Source: Anaerolineaceae bacterium (GTDB lineage Bacteria; Chloroflexota; Anaerolineae; Anaerolineales; Anaerolineaceae). Taken from it: a stretch of 24,242 nt of DNA. The notes under the pieces are model-generated. The model was not told the DNA's origin and ran no database searches. It saw only the letters and a program-made list of their open reading frames with translations. Below, piece by piece: positions 6,677 through 15,565 of this stretch. The DNA lies in the NCBI GenBank assembly GCA_003524305.1, contig DQHW01000016.1:2058-26299 (forward strand), written 5' to 3'. Both the position numbers and the translations under genes were made by a program. Numbering within the stretch: the first letter of the stretch is position 1; the number at the start of each line of letters is the position of its first letter.

Positions 6677-8329
6677 ATGAATAACGCATTAAAATGGATC
6701 GTTTCCATCCTTCTTTTGGTCAGCTTTGCTGTCGGAGCTTATTTTTGGGCGACTGCACAGATCGCCTCCAACTTCAATTATCGTTCTCTGATTAAAGAAA
6801 ACCCTCCTCAACCAGGTGCCGCTCTAGGCACACCCTCCACCGAACGTATGGTGATTGTTCTCATAGACGCACTCCGTTATGACACCTCCCTTAATTCAGA
6901 CGTGATGCCAACCCTCTCTCAATTACGCTCACAAGGTGCTTCAGCATTGATGCACAGCCAGCCGCCCTCTTTCTCTGAACCTGGCTACTCCACCATTCTG
7001 ACAGGCGCCTGGCCGGATATCAATGACGGTCCTGCCTTCAACCTGGATTACGAAGATATCCCGACTTTTACGCAAGATAACCTGTTCAGCAGCGCCCACC
7101 GCCTTGGATGGAAAACCGCCGTCAGCGGTTATTACTGGTTCGAAAAGTTGATTCCGCAAACTGATGTCGATTTCAGTTTTTACACCCCCGGCGAGGATGA
7201 TGCCGCGGATATTGAAGTTATGAAGGCGGCGATACCCTGGCTGCAAAACAACGAAGCTCAATTGGTATTGATCCATCTCGACCAGGTGGATTATGCCGGT
7301 CATCATGAAGGCGGTCCTCAATCTGCCAATTGGGATGCGGCAGCCACACGGGCTGATACCATGCTGGCCGAGGTCGTTTCAACTCTCGATTTCACCAAAG
7401 ACACACTGGTAGTTTTCAGCGACCACGGACAAATTGATGCCGGCGGCCACGGCGGTCAGGATTCCGCCTGCCTGCTTGAACCTTTCGTCATCGTTGGTGC
7501 CGGTGTCAACCCCGGTAAATATTCTGATATCCAGATGGTGGATATTGCCCCCACCCTTTCAGCCTTACTTGGGATTAATCTGCCCGCTTCAACTCAGGGT
7601 GAAGTACAAACCAGCATGCTGTCTTTGCCACAAGATGTGATATCCACATTACCTGTTGCAACAGAAGATCAACAATTGGGCTTGCTCACTGCCTATTCAA
7701 CTGCGCTTGACCAAGAAACCAAAGCTCTGAAATTATTGAAATCCAACACAGTTATTGACACACAGTCAGTCATTCAAGAGCTGCGGTCACAAAAACTGTT
7801 TGGTGACCGTGTGATCCGGGCCATCCCCACGGGCATATTGCTGGCTGTGGCGGTTGCATTGTTGATCCGTCAGCGAAAAAATCAAGCCTTCACATGGCTG
7901 CTTGGCGGAATCTTGTTTGTTGCCCTCTTCAATTTGAGGTATCTCTTAATTGACCATAAAGTCTATTCCTTAAGTTCCATCATTAGTCAAACAGACCTGA
8001 TCGTCTATATTGCCACTTCTACTGCAGTGGCTCTGGTTTTGGTTTGGCTTGTTGTAAACTTTTACAATAAAACATTCGGTAAATCCCCAAATGAAAATGG
8101 ATTGAAAACACTTTGGCTTGGATTCACCGTGATTCTTGTCGCAGGGCTGCCTGTCCTCGCCAGCTTTTTCATAAACGGACCGGTGGTCACCTGGACGCTG
8201 CCAGATTATCTCACCAGCTTCCTTGCTCTAATTGGCTTGATTCAGATTTTGATCATCAGCGCGTTAACCCCCATTCTTGCCGGTTTGACAGCAGGTATTA
8301 ACGCCATTAATCGAAAATTCAAAAAATAA
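6677..8329 (+). CDS. Membrane-anchored alkaline-phosphatase-superfamily hydrolase (type I phosphodiesterase/phosphotransferase-like)
   Basis: A 550-residue protein with an N-terminal membrane anchor (about 5-27), an extracytoplasmic catalytic domain (about 55-320) and five more membrane segments (about 383-398, 406-423, 441-462, 478-499, 511-538). Metal-binding and active-site features of the superfamily are visible: D64 in VLIDALRYD, probable Ser nucleophile in PPSFSEPGYSTILTG (96-110), D202/H209 in HLDQVDYAGH, D249-H250 in FSDHG, and H258 in GGHGG. The layout of soluble domain plus polytopic C-terminus resembles GPI ethanolamine-phosphate transferases and nucleotide pyrophosphatases, so it may act on or transfer phosphodiester headgroups of lipids. 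The start has AGGAG 4 nt before the ATG. The next gene, 17 bases on, encodes a GH5 glycolipid glycosidase, consistent with glycolipid work. Confidence 0.8.
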   Translation: MNNALKWIVSILLLVSFAVGAYFWATAQIASNFNYRSLIKENPPQPGAALGTPSTERMVIVLIDALRYDTSLNSDVMPTLSQLRSQGASALMHSQPPSFSEPGYSTILTGAWPDINDGPAFNLDYEDIPTFTQDNLFSSAHRLGWKTAVSGYYWFEKLIPQTDVDFSFYTPGEDDAADIEVMKAAIPWLQNNEAQLVLIHLDQVDYAGHHEGGPQSANWDAAATRADTMLAEVVSTLDFTKDTLVVFSDHGQIDAGGHGGQDSACLLEPFVIVGAGVNPGKYSDIQMVDIAPTLSALLGINLPASTQGEVQTSMLSLPQDVISTLPVATEDQQLGLLTAYSTALDQETKALKLLKSNTVIDTQSVIQELRSQKLFGDRVIRAIPTGILLAVAVALLIRQRKNQAFTWLLGGILFVALFNLRYLLIDHKVYSLSSIISQTDLIVYIATSTAVALVLVWLVVNFYNKTFGKSPNENGLKTLWLGFTVILVAGLPVLASFFINGPVVTWTLPDYLTSFLALIGLIQILIISALTPILAGLTAGINAINRKFKK

Positions 8330-8346
8330 AGCAGAGGGAGAAAGAG

Positions 8347-10224
8347 ATGATCAAAACGAATGGTCCATGGCTTAACGATGAAACCGGACGCACAGTCATG
8401 CTACGAGGCGTCAACCTCGGAGGCAGCACTAAAGTCCCCACACAGCCGAATGGCGCCACATGGAATCCTGAAGGCTTTTTTGACCATCGCAACGTTTCCT
8501 TTGTGGGCAGACCCTTTGCACTTGATGAAGCAGATGAACACTATTCCCGCCTGCGCCAATGGGGATTCAACTGTCTGCGTTTTTTGATCACCTGGGAAGC
8601 CGTCGAACACGCCGGCCCGGGAATCTACGATGAAGAATATCTCGATTATCTGTATGCAGTAGTGAAGAAAGCCGGTGAGTACGGCTTGCATGTCTTCATT
8701 GACCCGCATCAAGATGTCTTTTCGCGCTTTTCAGGCGGCGATGGCGCCCCGGGTTGGACGCTTGAAGCAGCCGGATTTGATATGCGCCATTTCAAAGAAA
8801 CCGGTGCCGCCATCGTTCACCAGACTCACGGAGACCCCTTTCCGCGGATGATCTGGCCGACCAATGCCTATAAACTGGCGGCAGCGACCATGTTCGCTCT
8901 TTTCTTCGCCGGCAACGATTTTGCTCCCAAGACCCTGGTTGAAGGCAGGAACATTCAAGATTACTTGCAGGAACATTATTTCGCTGCCATGAAAAAGGTG
9001 GCTCAAAAGCTCAAGGATTTGGATTGCGTGATGGGTTTCGATACTCTCAACGAACCGCAACGGGGATACATCGGCGTGAAAGACCTGCAAACCCTCTACG
9101 GTTTTATGGATATAGGCATCGTCCCCACGCCGTGGCAATCCATATTGTTGGGCGCCGGATATACTCAAAAAGTGAAACACTTAATCCGCAACGTGATTGG
9201 AACATTTCAAAGAGGCTGGGTCACTCTAAATACTGAGAAAAAATCGGCATGGCTACCAGGCCGTGAATGTGTCTGGAAACAAAATGGCGTCTGGGATGTT
9301 GATGCCGAGGGCAACCCGGTGTTGCTGAAACCGGATCATTTTCACAAAATCAACGGGCATGAGGTCAATTTTGTCCAGGATTACATGAAACCATTCATCC
9401 AGAAAATGACCGCCAACATCCGCACTGTAAAGGCCGAGTGGATCGGATTCATGGAAAGCGAAGTTAATAACTACCCGCCATTTTGGGAAGAAGCTGCAAA
9501 ATTAAACCTGGTTAATGTACCCCATTGGTATGACGGGCCGTTGTTGTTTTTCAAGAAATATGTCTCTTTCTTGGGATTCAACGAGATTACCCAACAAGTC
9601 ATCTTTGGCAAAAAGAAAGTGGATGAAGCCTATGTGGCTCAACTTGCCGAAGTCAAACGCCTCAATCAAGAAAGACTTGGGAACATCCCCCTGCTAATCG
9701 GCGAGTTTGGTATTCCATTTGATCTGGATAAAAAGAAAGCCTTCCGCACCGGTGATTACAGCAATCATGTCAAAGCCATGGATCGCAGCATGAGTACGCT
9801 CGAAGCTAATCTGCTCAATTACACGATCTGGAACTACACCTCCGATAATTCCAACGAACGCGGGGACCTTTGGAACGACGAAGACTTATCCATTTTTTGC
9901 CGTGACCAGCAATGTGATAAATCAGACCTCAACTCTGGCGGTCGGGCACTTCACGCTGTCATCCGCCCCTTCCCGATTGCTCTTGCAGGTGAACCGGTGA
10001 AATCCTGCTTTGATCCATTTTCTGGAACATACCACCTAGAATTTATTGGAGACAACTCCATTACAACACCATCTGAAATCTTTTATCCCCTATACCATTT
10101 TGCCAATGGGGCTGAAATCACAGTCTCTGACGGAACAACAAAAATTGATAAAGAAAAACAAATCCTGGTTTACTCACCTGGTAATCTTGAGCGACACGAA
10201 CTCATGATTAAAGCAATTAAATAA
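8347..10224 (+). CDS. GH5 endoglycosylceramidase/glucocerebrosidase-like glycoside hydrolase
   Basis: A 625-residue (beta/alpha)8 glycoside hydrolase of family 5, in the branch with endoglycoceramidases and fungal glucocerebrosidase/steryl-glucosidase enzymes. Diagnostic pieces are LRGVNLGGSTKVP (19-31), ITWEAVEH (81-88), FIDPHQDVFSRFSGGDGAPG (117-136), the acid/base E236 in DTLNEPQRG, HWYDG (393-397) and the nucleophile E453 in LLIGEFGIPFD. Residues from about 540 form a beta-sandwich-like tail. There is no signal peptide, so it is probably cytoplasmic, as in the fungal enzymes. It likely removes sugar from a glycolipid or sterol-like glucoside; the exact aglycone is unknown. GAGGGAG lies 6 nt before the ATG, and the gene is transcribed with the phosphatase-family gene upstream. 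A terminator follows at 10265-10305. Confidence 0.88.
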   Translation: MIKTNGPWLNDETGRTVMLRGVNLGGSTKVPTQPNGATWNPEGFFDHRNVSFVGRPFALDEADEHYSRLRQWGFNCLRFLITWEAVEHAGPGIYDEEYLDYLYAVVKKAGEYGLHVFIDPHQDVFSRFSGGDGAPGWTLEAAGFDMRHFKETGAAIVHQTHGDPFPRMIWPTNAYKLAAATMFALFFAGNDFAPKTLVEGRNIQDYLQEHYFAAMKKVAQKLKDLDCVMGFDTLNEPQRGYIGVKDLQTLYGFMDIGIVPTPWQSILLGAGYTQKVKHLIRNVIGTFQRGWVTLNTEKKSAWLPGRECVWKQNGVWDVDAEGNPVLLKPDHFHKINGHEVNFVQDYMKPFIQKMTANIRTVKAEWIGFMESEVNNYPPFWEEAAKLNLVNVPHWYDGPLLFFKKYVSFLGFNEITQQVIFGKKKVDEAYVAQLAEVKRLNQERLGNIPLLIGEFGIPFDLDKKKAFRTGDYSNHVKAMDRSMSTLEANLLNYTIWNYTSDNSNERGDLWNDEDLSIFCRDQQCDKSDLNSGGRALHAVIRPFPIALAGEPVKSCFDPFSGTYHLEFIGDNSITTPSEIFYPLYHFANGAEITVSDGTTKIDKEKQILVYSPGNLERHELMIKAIK

Positions 10225-10264
10225 TTGCTGTACCCATCATTTGTCGATAAGATCTAATATCAAG

Positions 10265-10305
10265 AGCTGGATGATAGCCAAAATCCATTGGTCATCCAGC
10301 TTTTT
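10265..10305 (+). terminator. Rho-independent terminator after the GH5 gene
   Basis: AGCTGGATGA (10265-10274) pairs with TCATCCAGCT (10292-10301); an inner CCAA/TTGG (10278-10281 with 10288-10291) extends it past a 3-nt bulge. A TTTTT run overlaps the end of the stem. Confidence 0.85.
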
Positions 10306-10362
10306 CATAATATATCATCCCAATTATTGCATGATCAACAACATTAATCCTGCATTTATTCA

Positions 10363-10368
10363 TATAAT
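10363..10368 (+). promoter_or_regulatory. Candidate -10 box for the AlkD-like gene and operon
   Basis: A perfect TATAAT 55 bases before the chosen start. No good -35 is seen. A second -10-like TATAAA lies at 10379-10384. One of them probably starts the three-gene unit that follows, since a terminator closes the previous one. Confidence 0.35.
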
Positions 10369-10417
10369 TGCAGGGTGATATAAAATTGAACAATATTCCT
10401 TTATTATGGTGAAAAAA

Positions 10418-11101
10418 ATGTCAAGCTCCCCCCCAGCTAAAGAAATGATCAATCAATTAAGAACACTCGCAAATCCTGATACGCTCGCCTCTCAAACCAG
10501 GTTTGGAATATCAGGTCATGAAATGTTGGGTGTTTCAATCTACGATTTGCGTAGAATGGCCAAAGGCATTCAAAACCATAGCCTCGCACTTGAATTGTGG
10601 GAAACCGGCATTCACGAAGCCCGTATTCTCGCCGCCATGGTGGATGATCCTGCTCTAGTAACACTCGCCCAATTAGAAGCATGGGTGATCGAATTTGATT
10701 CCTGGGATATATGTGATATCGTGACCGATGAACTTTTTATCCACACACCTGACATGCTGGAGGTCATCCCTCAATGGGCTGTTCGTGAAGAAGAATTTGT
10801 CAAACGGTCGGCCTTTGCCATGATCGCTGCCATAGTGGTTCACCGCAAAGATGTGTCTGACGATATAATAAGGTCTTATTTCTCGCTAATTGAAGCCGCT
10901 GCGGATGATAACCGCAATTTCGTTAAAAAAGCAGTCAATTGGGCTTTACGCAACATTGGCAAATGGAAACCTTCGCTTAGGTCAGAAGCAATCGCCTGTG
11001 CAAACCGGTTATTAAATCAAGATTCACCCTCGGCGCGTTGGATCGCAAAGGATGCACTAAGAGAATTTATCAAAAAATTTGGAGGTAATGATGAAATCTG
11101 A
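10418..11101 (+). CDS. AlkD-like DNA alkylation repair protein (HEAT-like repeats)
   Basis: A 227-residue all-helical protein of the DNA alkylation repair (AlkC/AlkD) family, normal length. The family's active-site pattern is present: W96 and D100 in FDSWDICD, spaced as W109/D113 in Bacillus cereus AlkD, and W175 in VNWALRNIGKW, the counterpart of AlkD W187. AlkD excises bulky or cationic N3- and N7-alkylated purines without flipping the base. An ATG at 10406 is in frame, but the ATG at 10418 has GGTGA 5 nt upstream, so I prefer it. The 3' end overlaps the start of the channel gene by 11 bases, so the two are translationally linked. No functional tie between repair and the channel is evident. 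Confidence 0.88.
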   Translation: MSSSPPAKEMINQLRTLANPDTLASQTRFGISGHEMLGVSIYDLRRMAKGIQNHSLALELWETGIHEARILAAMVDDPALVTLAQLEAWVIEFDSWDICDIVTDELFIHTPDMLEVIPQWAVREEEFVKRSAFAMIAAIVVHRKDVSDDIIRSYFSLIEAAADDNRNFVKKAVNWALRNIGKWKPSLRSEAIACANRLLNQDSPSARWIAKDALREFIKKFGGNDEI

Positions 11102-12989
11102 TGTGAAATTTAAAGACCGGCTCAAATATGCAGTGGATAACACCTTTTCAAAAGGATCAGGTGCATTGATCTTGTGGCTGGCTATTTCATCCGTTGTAAT
11201 TATCGGTTTCATGGCTGTGGTTGTTACTGTTTTCAAAATTTCTCCCGATGGTGAATCACCATTAGGCTTTTGGGAAGCATTTTGGCGTAACCTGATGCGC
11301 ACACTTGATGCCGGCACCATGGGTGGCGACGCCGGTTGGGGATTCCGCATTGCCATGCTCATTGTGACCATCGGTGGTGTGTTTGTTATCAGCACCTTGA
11401 TTGGTATCTTGTCTTCAGCCATTGAAGCCAAACTGGATGACCTGCGAAAAGGACATTCTCGCCTCCTCGAAGAAAACCATACTGTCATTTTGGGATGGAC
11501 TGAACAAATCTATACCATTATTCCTGAAATCGTATCAGCCAATGAAAATCAAAAGTCATCCTGCATCGCCATCATGAGCGATCATGATAAGGTTGAAATG
11601 GAAGAATCTTTGCAGGGACGTATCGGTAAAACTGGTTCAACACATATCGTCTGCCGTACCGGCAGCCCCATGGATATTAATGACCTCAGCATTGTTTCGA
11701 TTAATTCCGCCCGGTCAATAATCATCTTATCTCCTGAAGATAGCGAAGACCCTGATTCAGAAGTGATCAAGATCATCCTGGCGATCACCAACCATCCTGA
11801 TCGCCGCCAGGAACCTTATCACATCATTGCCGAGATCAGAAATCCGCGCAATTCTGAAATTGCTAAAATTGTAGGTAAAGATGAGCTTGAAACCATTCAG
11901 ACGGGTGAAATTGTCGCCCGTATCATCGCCCAAACCTGCCGTCAATCCGGTTTATCGGTGGTTTACACCGAACTTATGGATTTTGGCGGCGACGAAATCT
12001 ACATCAAATCGTTTCCGGAACTCGTCGGAAAAACTTATGGCGAAATCTTGCCACTATTCAACAAGAATTGTGTCATGGGCATTCGATCTGCGGGGAATCC
12101 TGCTCAGTTGAACCCCCCCATGGAAACGGGAATAACCGCTGATGATAATTTGGTGGTGATCGCAGAAGATGATGACAAAATCTTCATTGATGGCAAATCA
12201 GCCGTTCAGAATGAGCTGATAAAGTCAATAAAAGGCGATAACACCAAACCTGAAAAAACGCTGCTCATGGGATGGAACTGGAAAGCGCCTTCCATTATCC
12301 GCGAACTTGACAATTATGTACCCAAAAACTCAGCGATCACAATCGTGGCTGCTGCTGATGGCATTGAAGAAAAACTGGATGAGCTGTCGAGGGAATTGAA
12401 AAACCAAAAATTAACCTTCCTTGAAGGCGATATTACAGATAGAAAGAATCTCGAATCACTCGATCTTGGCTCTTTCGGCCACATAATCCTCTTATGCTAT
12501 TCTGATGATCTGGCAGTACAAAAAGCCGACGCCCGTACCATGATCACGCTGCTTCACTTGCGCGATATTGCAGAAAAAACCAATCAAGACTTTTCAATTG
12601 TGAGTGAAATGCTCGACATTCGCAACCGCAACCTGGCCGAAGTTTCTCAAGCAGATGATTTTATTGTCAGCGATAAATTAATCAGTTTGATGATGGCACA
12701 AGTTTCAGAAAACAAAGCTTTAAACTCTGTCTTCCAGGATATTTTCGATACTGACGGATCAGAAATTTACCTCAAACCAATGTCAGAATATGTTGAAACA
12801 GGTAAACCCGTCAACTTCTACACCGCAATTGATTCTGCCCGAAAGAAGAATGAAACCGCGATTGGATACCGTTTGGTGGCAGATGCCAGAAATGCTTCAC
12901 AAGCTTATGGCATCCATCTCAACCCGGATAAATCAGAGAAAATTATTTTTACAGCCAATGACAAGATTGTTGTTCTGGCCAACGACTAG
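11091..12989 (+). CDS. CASTOR/POLLUX-like ion channel with two RCK-type domains
   Basis: A 632-residue membrane protein. Segments at about 24-50 and 83-110 flank a pore-loop-like stretch (FWEAFWRNLMRTLDAGTMGG, about 60-79). A long cytoplasmic part with two TrkA-N/RCK-like Rossmann domains follows: HTVILGWTEQIYTIIPEI at about 130 and TLLMGWNWKAPSIIREL at about 390. The sequence IEAKLDDLRKGHSRLLEENH linking TM2 to the first RCK domain is characteristic of the CASTOR/POLLUX/DMI1 family, known in plants as nuclear-envelope cation channels; bacterial members are mostly uncharacterised. It probably sits in the cytoplasmic membrane and passes potassium or calcium under ligand control. The ATG at 11091 has GGAGG with 5-nt spacing; the ATG at 11088 and TTG at 11079 are too close to it or upstream. 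Confidence 0.88.
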   Translation: MKSDVKFKDRLKYAVDNTFSKGSGALILWLAISSVVIIGFMAVVVTVFKISPDGESPLGFWEAFWRNLMRTLDAGTMGGDAGWGFRIAMLIVTIGGVFVISTLIGILSSAIEAKLDDLRKGHSRLLEENHTVILGWTEQIYTIIPEIVSANENQKSSCIAIMSDHDKVEMEESLQGRIGKTGSTHIVCRTGSPMDINDLSIVSINSARSIIILSPEDSEDPDSEVIKIILAITNHPDRRQEPYHIIAEIRNPRNSEIAKIVGKDELETIQTGEIVARIIAQTCRQSGLSVVYTELMDFGGDEIYIKSFPELVGKTYGEILPLFNKNCVMGIRSAGNPAQLNPPMETGITADDNLVVIAEDDDKIFIDGKSAVQNELIKSIKGDNTKPEKTLLMGWNWKAPSIIRELDNYVPKNSAITIVAAADGIEEKLDELSRELKNQKLTFLEGDITDRKNLESLDLGSFGHIILLCYSDDLAVQKADARTMITLLHLRDIAEKTNQDFSIVSEMLDIRNRNLAEVSQADDFIVSDKLISLMMAQVSENKALNSVFQDIFDTDGSEIYLKPMSEYVETGKPVNFYTAIDSARKKNETAIGYRLVADARNASQAYGIHLNPDKSEKIIFTANDKIVVLAND

Positions 12990-12995
12990 GAACCC

Positions 12996-13766
12996 ATGAC
13001 TCATAAATCACCCATCCTTGAATTTGATGATGACCGTTCGGCCATTTTGATGCCTGATCCATACCGTTTTGCAAAAAACGGACCAATTCCGGCAAGGGCT
13101 GTAATTTGTTTTTTCAAAGATGTCTTTGATACCTTACTTGTAGAAGGTAAGCTGACCAAATTAGGTGATCTGCATTCAGAAATTGGCGACCACCCTGTCT
13201 ATTCCTACTTGATCGATGGAAAACCCATAACTGTCTTTCATCCGGGAGTAGGCGCCCCATTGGCGGCCGGTTTTCTCGAAGAATTGATCGCAGTTGGGGT
13301 CACCAAATATATTGTTTGCGGCGGATGCGGTGTGCTTAACCCGGAGATTGCTGCAGGACATCCTGTCATTCTGACATCAGCAATCCGCGACGAAGGTACT
13401 TCTTATCATTACCTGCCTCCCGCGAGAGAAGTGAAGGCAAATCTTAAGGGAGTGGCTGCACTTGAAAAAACCTTCAAAGAATCAGGTTTGGAATATCGTC
13501 TCGGAAAAACATGGACAACTGATGCGATTTATCGTGAGACCAAAGGCAGAAGAAACATCCGCATGGCAGATGGCTGCGATGTGGTCGAAATGGAAGCGGC
13601 TGCCTTTTTTGCAGTGGCGCAATTTCGCGAGATCACACTTGGTCAAGTTGTCTACGGAGGAGATCTTGTCATCCCTGAAGGTTGGGATGGACGCGAATGG
13701 CACAAACGCGATGATGATCGCCGTTTGATGTTTGAGATGGCGGCAAAAGCAGTTTTGAACCTTTAG
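12996..13766 (+). CDS. Nucleoside phosphorylase (PNP/UDP family, uridine-phosphorylase-like)
   Basis: A 256-residue member of the PNP_UDP_1 family, usual length. Visible are the phosphate-binding region HPGVGAPLAAGFLEEL, the core strand IVCGGCGVLNPEI, the DEGTSYHYLPP loop, the substrate motif CDVVEMEAAAFFAVA (the Met-Glu that contacts ribose) and a C-terminal acidic VIPEGWDGREWHKRD. It would split a nucleoside with phosphate into a free base and ribose 1-phosphate in the cytoplasm. The start is 6 bases after the channel gene, with AGGA overlapping that gene's stop. The substrate, purine or pyrimidine, is not clear. It ends just before a strong terminator. Confidence 0.88.
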   Translation: MTHKSPILEFDDDRSAILMPDPYRFAKNGPIPARAVICFFKDVFDTLLVEGKLTKLGDLHSEIGDHPVYSYLIDGKPITVFHPGVGAPLAAGFLEELIAVGVTKYIVCGGCGVLNPEIAAGHPVILTSAIRDEGTSYHYLPPAREVKANLKGVAALEKTFKESGLEYRLGKTWTTDAIYRETKGRRNIRMADGCDVVEMEAAAFFAVAQFREITLGQVVYGGDLVIPEGWDGREWHKRDDDRRLMFEMAAKAVLNL

Positions 13767-13769
13767 AAA

Positions 13770-13802
13770 ACAAACCGGGAGTTGGCGAAACTCCCGGTTT
13801 GT
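13770..13802. terminator. Strong bidirectional terminator between nucleoside phosphorylase gene and lipA
   Basis: A 14-bp perfect stem, ACAAACCGGGAGTT (13770-13783) with its complement at 13789-13802, and a 5-nt loop. It lies 3 bases after the plus-strand stop and 17 bases beyond the minus-strand lipA stop, so it serves both convergent units. Confidence 0.88.
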
Positions 13803-13819
13803 TATCCATGATCCAACAA

Positions 13820-14755
13820 CTAATTTTTATGTAACGATTTGTGAACCTTGCTAAGTGCTCTCACTTGATCGGCCGCATGGTATGAAGAACGCACAAGCGG
13901 CGCACTTTCTACCCATTTGAATCCGATTGCCAGACCAAACTCTTTTAGCTCGGCGAACTCTTCTAATGTGTAATAGCGTTCGATCGGCATGTGCTTGCGG
14001 CTGGGCTGCAAGTATTGTCCGATGGTTAATATATCAACATCCCAATTACGCAAATCTTGCATCACTTCTTTTACCTCGGCAATGGTCTCACCCAAGCCCA
14101 ACATGATACCTGATTTAGTCAATACATCAGGGTCAAGTTTTTTGGCATTTCTCAGTACAGCTTCAGACCATTCATAATGATCCTGCGGTTGAACTTTTTT
14201 AAACAGAGACGGTACAGTTTCAACGTTATGGTTTAGAATTTCCGGTCTTTCATCCATGACGATTTTCAACGCGGGTAAGTTGGCCTTGAAGTCGGGGATT
14301 AATACTTCCACCGAGCAGCCTGGCACCAGTTCACGGATTCGGCGAATGATGGCCGCAAAAATTGGCGCGCCGCCATCTTCACGTTCGTCTCGATTAACCG
14401 AAGTGATTACGGCATGTTTCAAGTTCATGGTTTTAACTGCCTGGGCTACTCGTTCGGGTTCTTCCCAGTCTATCTCGGCTGGGCGTCCGTGCTTGATATC
14501 GCAAAAACGGCAGGCACGTGTGCAAACATCACCAAGGATAAGGAAGGTGGCAGTGCCGCTGCCCCAGCATTCTCCCATATTCGGACATGCCGCTTCTTCA
14601 CACACGGTATGAAGTGCTTTGCTGCGCATCAGTTTTTGAAGTTTGGCATAGGTTTCTCCAGTAGGAGCTTGCACCTTGATCCACCCAGGTCTGCGCTGCG
14701 GTCTGGGAGTGTTGATTTCGTTGTTTACCCGGTCTCGGGTCGGAATATTTGTCAT
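13820..14755 (-). CDS. lipA: Lipoyl synthase
   Basis: A 311-residue radical-SAM enzyme that inserts two sulfurs into octanoyl groups on the lipoyl domains of 2-oxoacid dehydrogenases and glycine cleavage H protein. All ligands are present: C52, C57 and C63 in VCEEAACPNMGEC for the auxiliary cluster, C78-x3-C82-x2-C85 in VCTRACRFC for the SAM cluster, and the C-terminal RSSYHA whose serine completes the auxiliary cluster. Length is normal. The ATG at 14755 follows the T-run of the terminator at 14764-14794 directly, and no Shine-Dalgarno is seen. No lipB neighbour is present, so a stand-alone transcript or read-through from the response-regulator gene must supply it. Confidence 0.96.
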   Translation of the reverse strand: MTNIPTRDRVNNEINTPRPQRRPGWIKVQAPTGETYAKLQKLMRSKALHTVCEEAACPNMGECWGSGTATFLILGDVCTRACRFCDIKHGRPAEIDWEEPERVAQAVKTMNLKHAVITSVNRDEREDGGAPIFAAIIRRIRELVPGCSVEVLIPDFKANLPALKIVMDERPEILNHNVETVPSLFKKVQPQDHYEWSEAVLRNAKKLDPDVLTKSGIMLGLGETIAEVKEVMQDLRNWDVDILTIGQYLQPSRKHMPIERYYTLEEFAELKEFGLAIGFKWVESAPLVRSSYHAADQVRALSKVHKSLHKN

Positions 14756-14763
14756 AATAAAAA

Positions 14764-14794
14764 ACTCCTGACAGGATTATAACCTGTCAGGAGT
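14764..14794 (-). terminator. Rho-independent terminator of the first response-regulator gene, touching the lipA start
   Basis: A 12-bp perfect stem, ACTCCTGACAGG with CCTGTCAGGAGT, and a 7-nt loop. On the minus strand it ends in TTTTTT and then ATT-ATG, where the ATG is the lipA start codon. It therefore separates two genes that read the same way, and may also form part of the lipA leader. Confidence 0.85.
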
Positions 14795-14815
14795 AACTAT
14801 CAAAACTTAAAAATG

Positions 14816-15565
14816 TCAATTTTCAGTCATCAATTTGTAGCCCACACGGTCTACATTCTTGATCACCGGGTTTGCGCCATCAATCCGCAGGAACTCTTGC
14901 CGTAACAAATAGATCAAGTATTTCAATCGGTTGTGGGCTGAAACATTTGTTTCGCCCCAAATTTCGTTGGTAATTTCATCGTAGGGCAGCACCCGCGGAG
15001 CATTCTTTGCCAAAACAAGCAGAACTTCAAACATCCTGCCGGTTAGCTGCACTCTTTCACCCTTGTAAACGATTTCTTGTGAGTCAAGGTCAAGAATCAA
15101 CTCAATCATCGAAAAACCAAGGCGATTGAGTTTCGGTTTTTTTCCACTCCGTCTCAATACACAATTAACCCTGGCAACAACCTCAGCCTGGTCAAATGGT
15201 TTGGTTATGTAATCATCCATACCCATCTGTAGTGCCTTGACCACATTGTCAGTTTGCCGGGCGGCAGAGACGACAATAACAGGTAAGTCTGATATTTTTC
15301 TCAACTGTTGGTAGGTTTGCCAACCATCCATTTCAGGCATCATGATATCGAGAATGATCAGATTCGGTTTAACTTCATGGATTTTTTTGAGTGCTTCTTT
15401 GCCGCTGCATGCACCACTGACGTCAAATCCCTTTGCCTGGAACATGAGTTTAAGCAGGGTGATATTATCAGGTTCGTCGTCAATGAGCAGTATTCGCGGG
15501 TGCTCACCTGGAATTCTTTGGTCCAGATCAACCCCTTCTTTCACGGTAAATGTTTGTGTAGACAT
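14816..15565 (-). CDS. OmpR/PhoB-type response regulator A
   Basis: A 249-residue two-domain response regulator. The receiver domain (about 24-140) has the acidic pair D29-D30 in LLIDDEPD, phosphoacceptor D73 in ILDIMMPEMDG, the conserved Ser in VIVVSAA, and Lys in YITKPF. The C-terminal winged helix (about 160-249) has LTGRMFEVLLVLAKNAPRVL and NRLKYLIYLLRQE, ending in the wing RVGYKLMT. The ATG at 15565 has AGGG upstream; the frame extends to 15652 but without a receiver-like sequence or a better start. It is a clear paralogue of the regulator at 15731-16504 and lies 165 bases after it on the same strand. No histidine kinase is next to either. Confidence 0.92.
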   Translation of the reverse strand: MSTQTFTVKEGVDLDQRIPGEHPRILLIDDEPDNITLLKLMFQAKGFDVSGACSGKEALKKIHEVKPNLIILDIMMPEMDGWQTYQQLRKISDLPVIVVSAARQTDNVVKALQMGMDDYITKPFDQAEVVARVNCVLRRSGKKPKLNRLGFSMIELILDLDSQEIVYKGERVQLTGRMFEVLLVLAKNAPRVLPYDEITNEIWGETNVSAHNRLKYLIYLLRQEFLRIDGANPVIKNVDRVGYKLMTEN

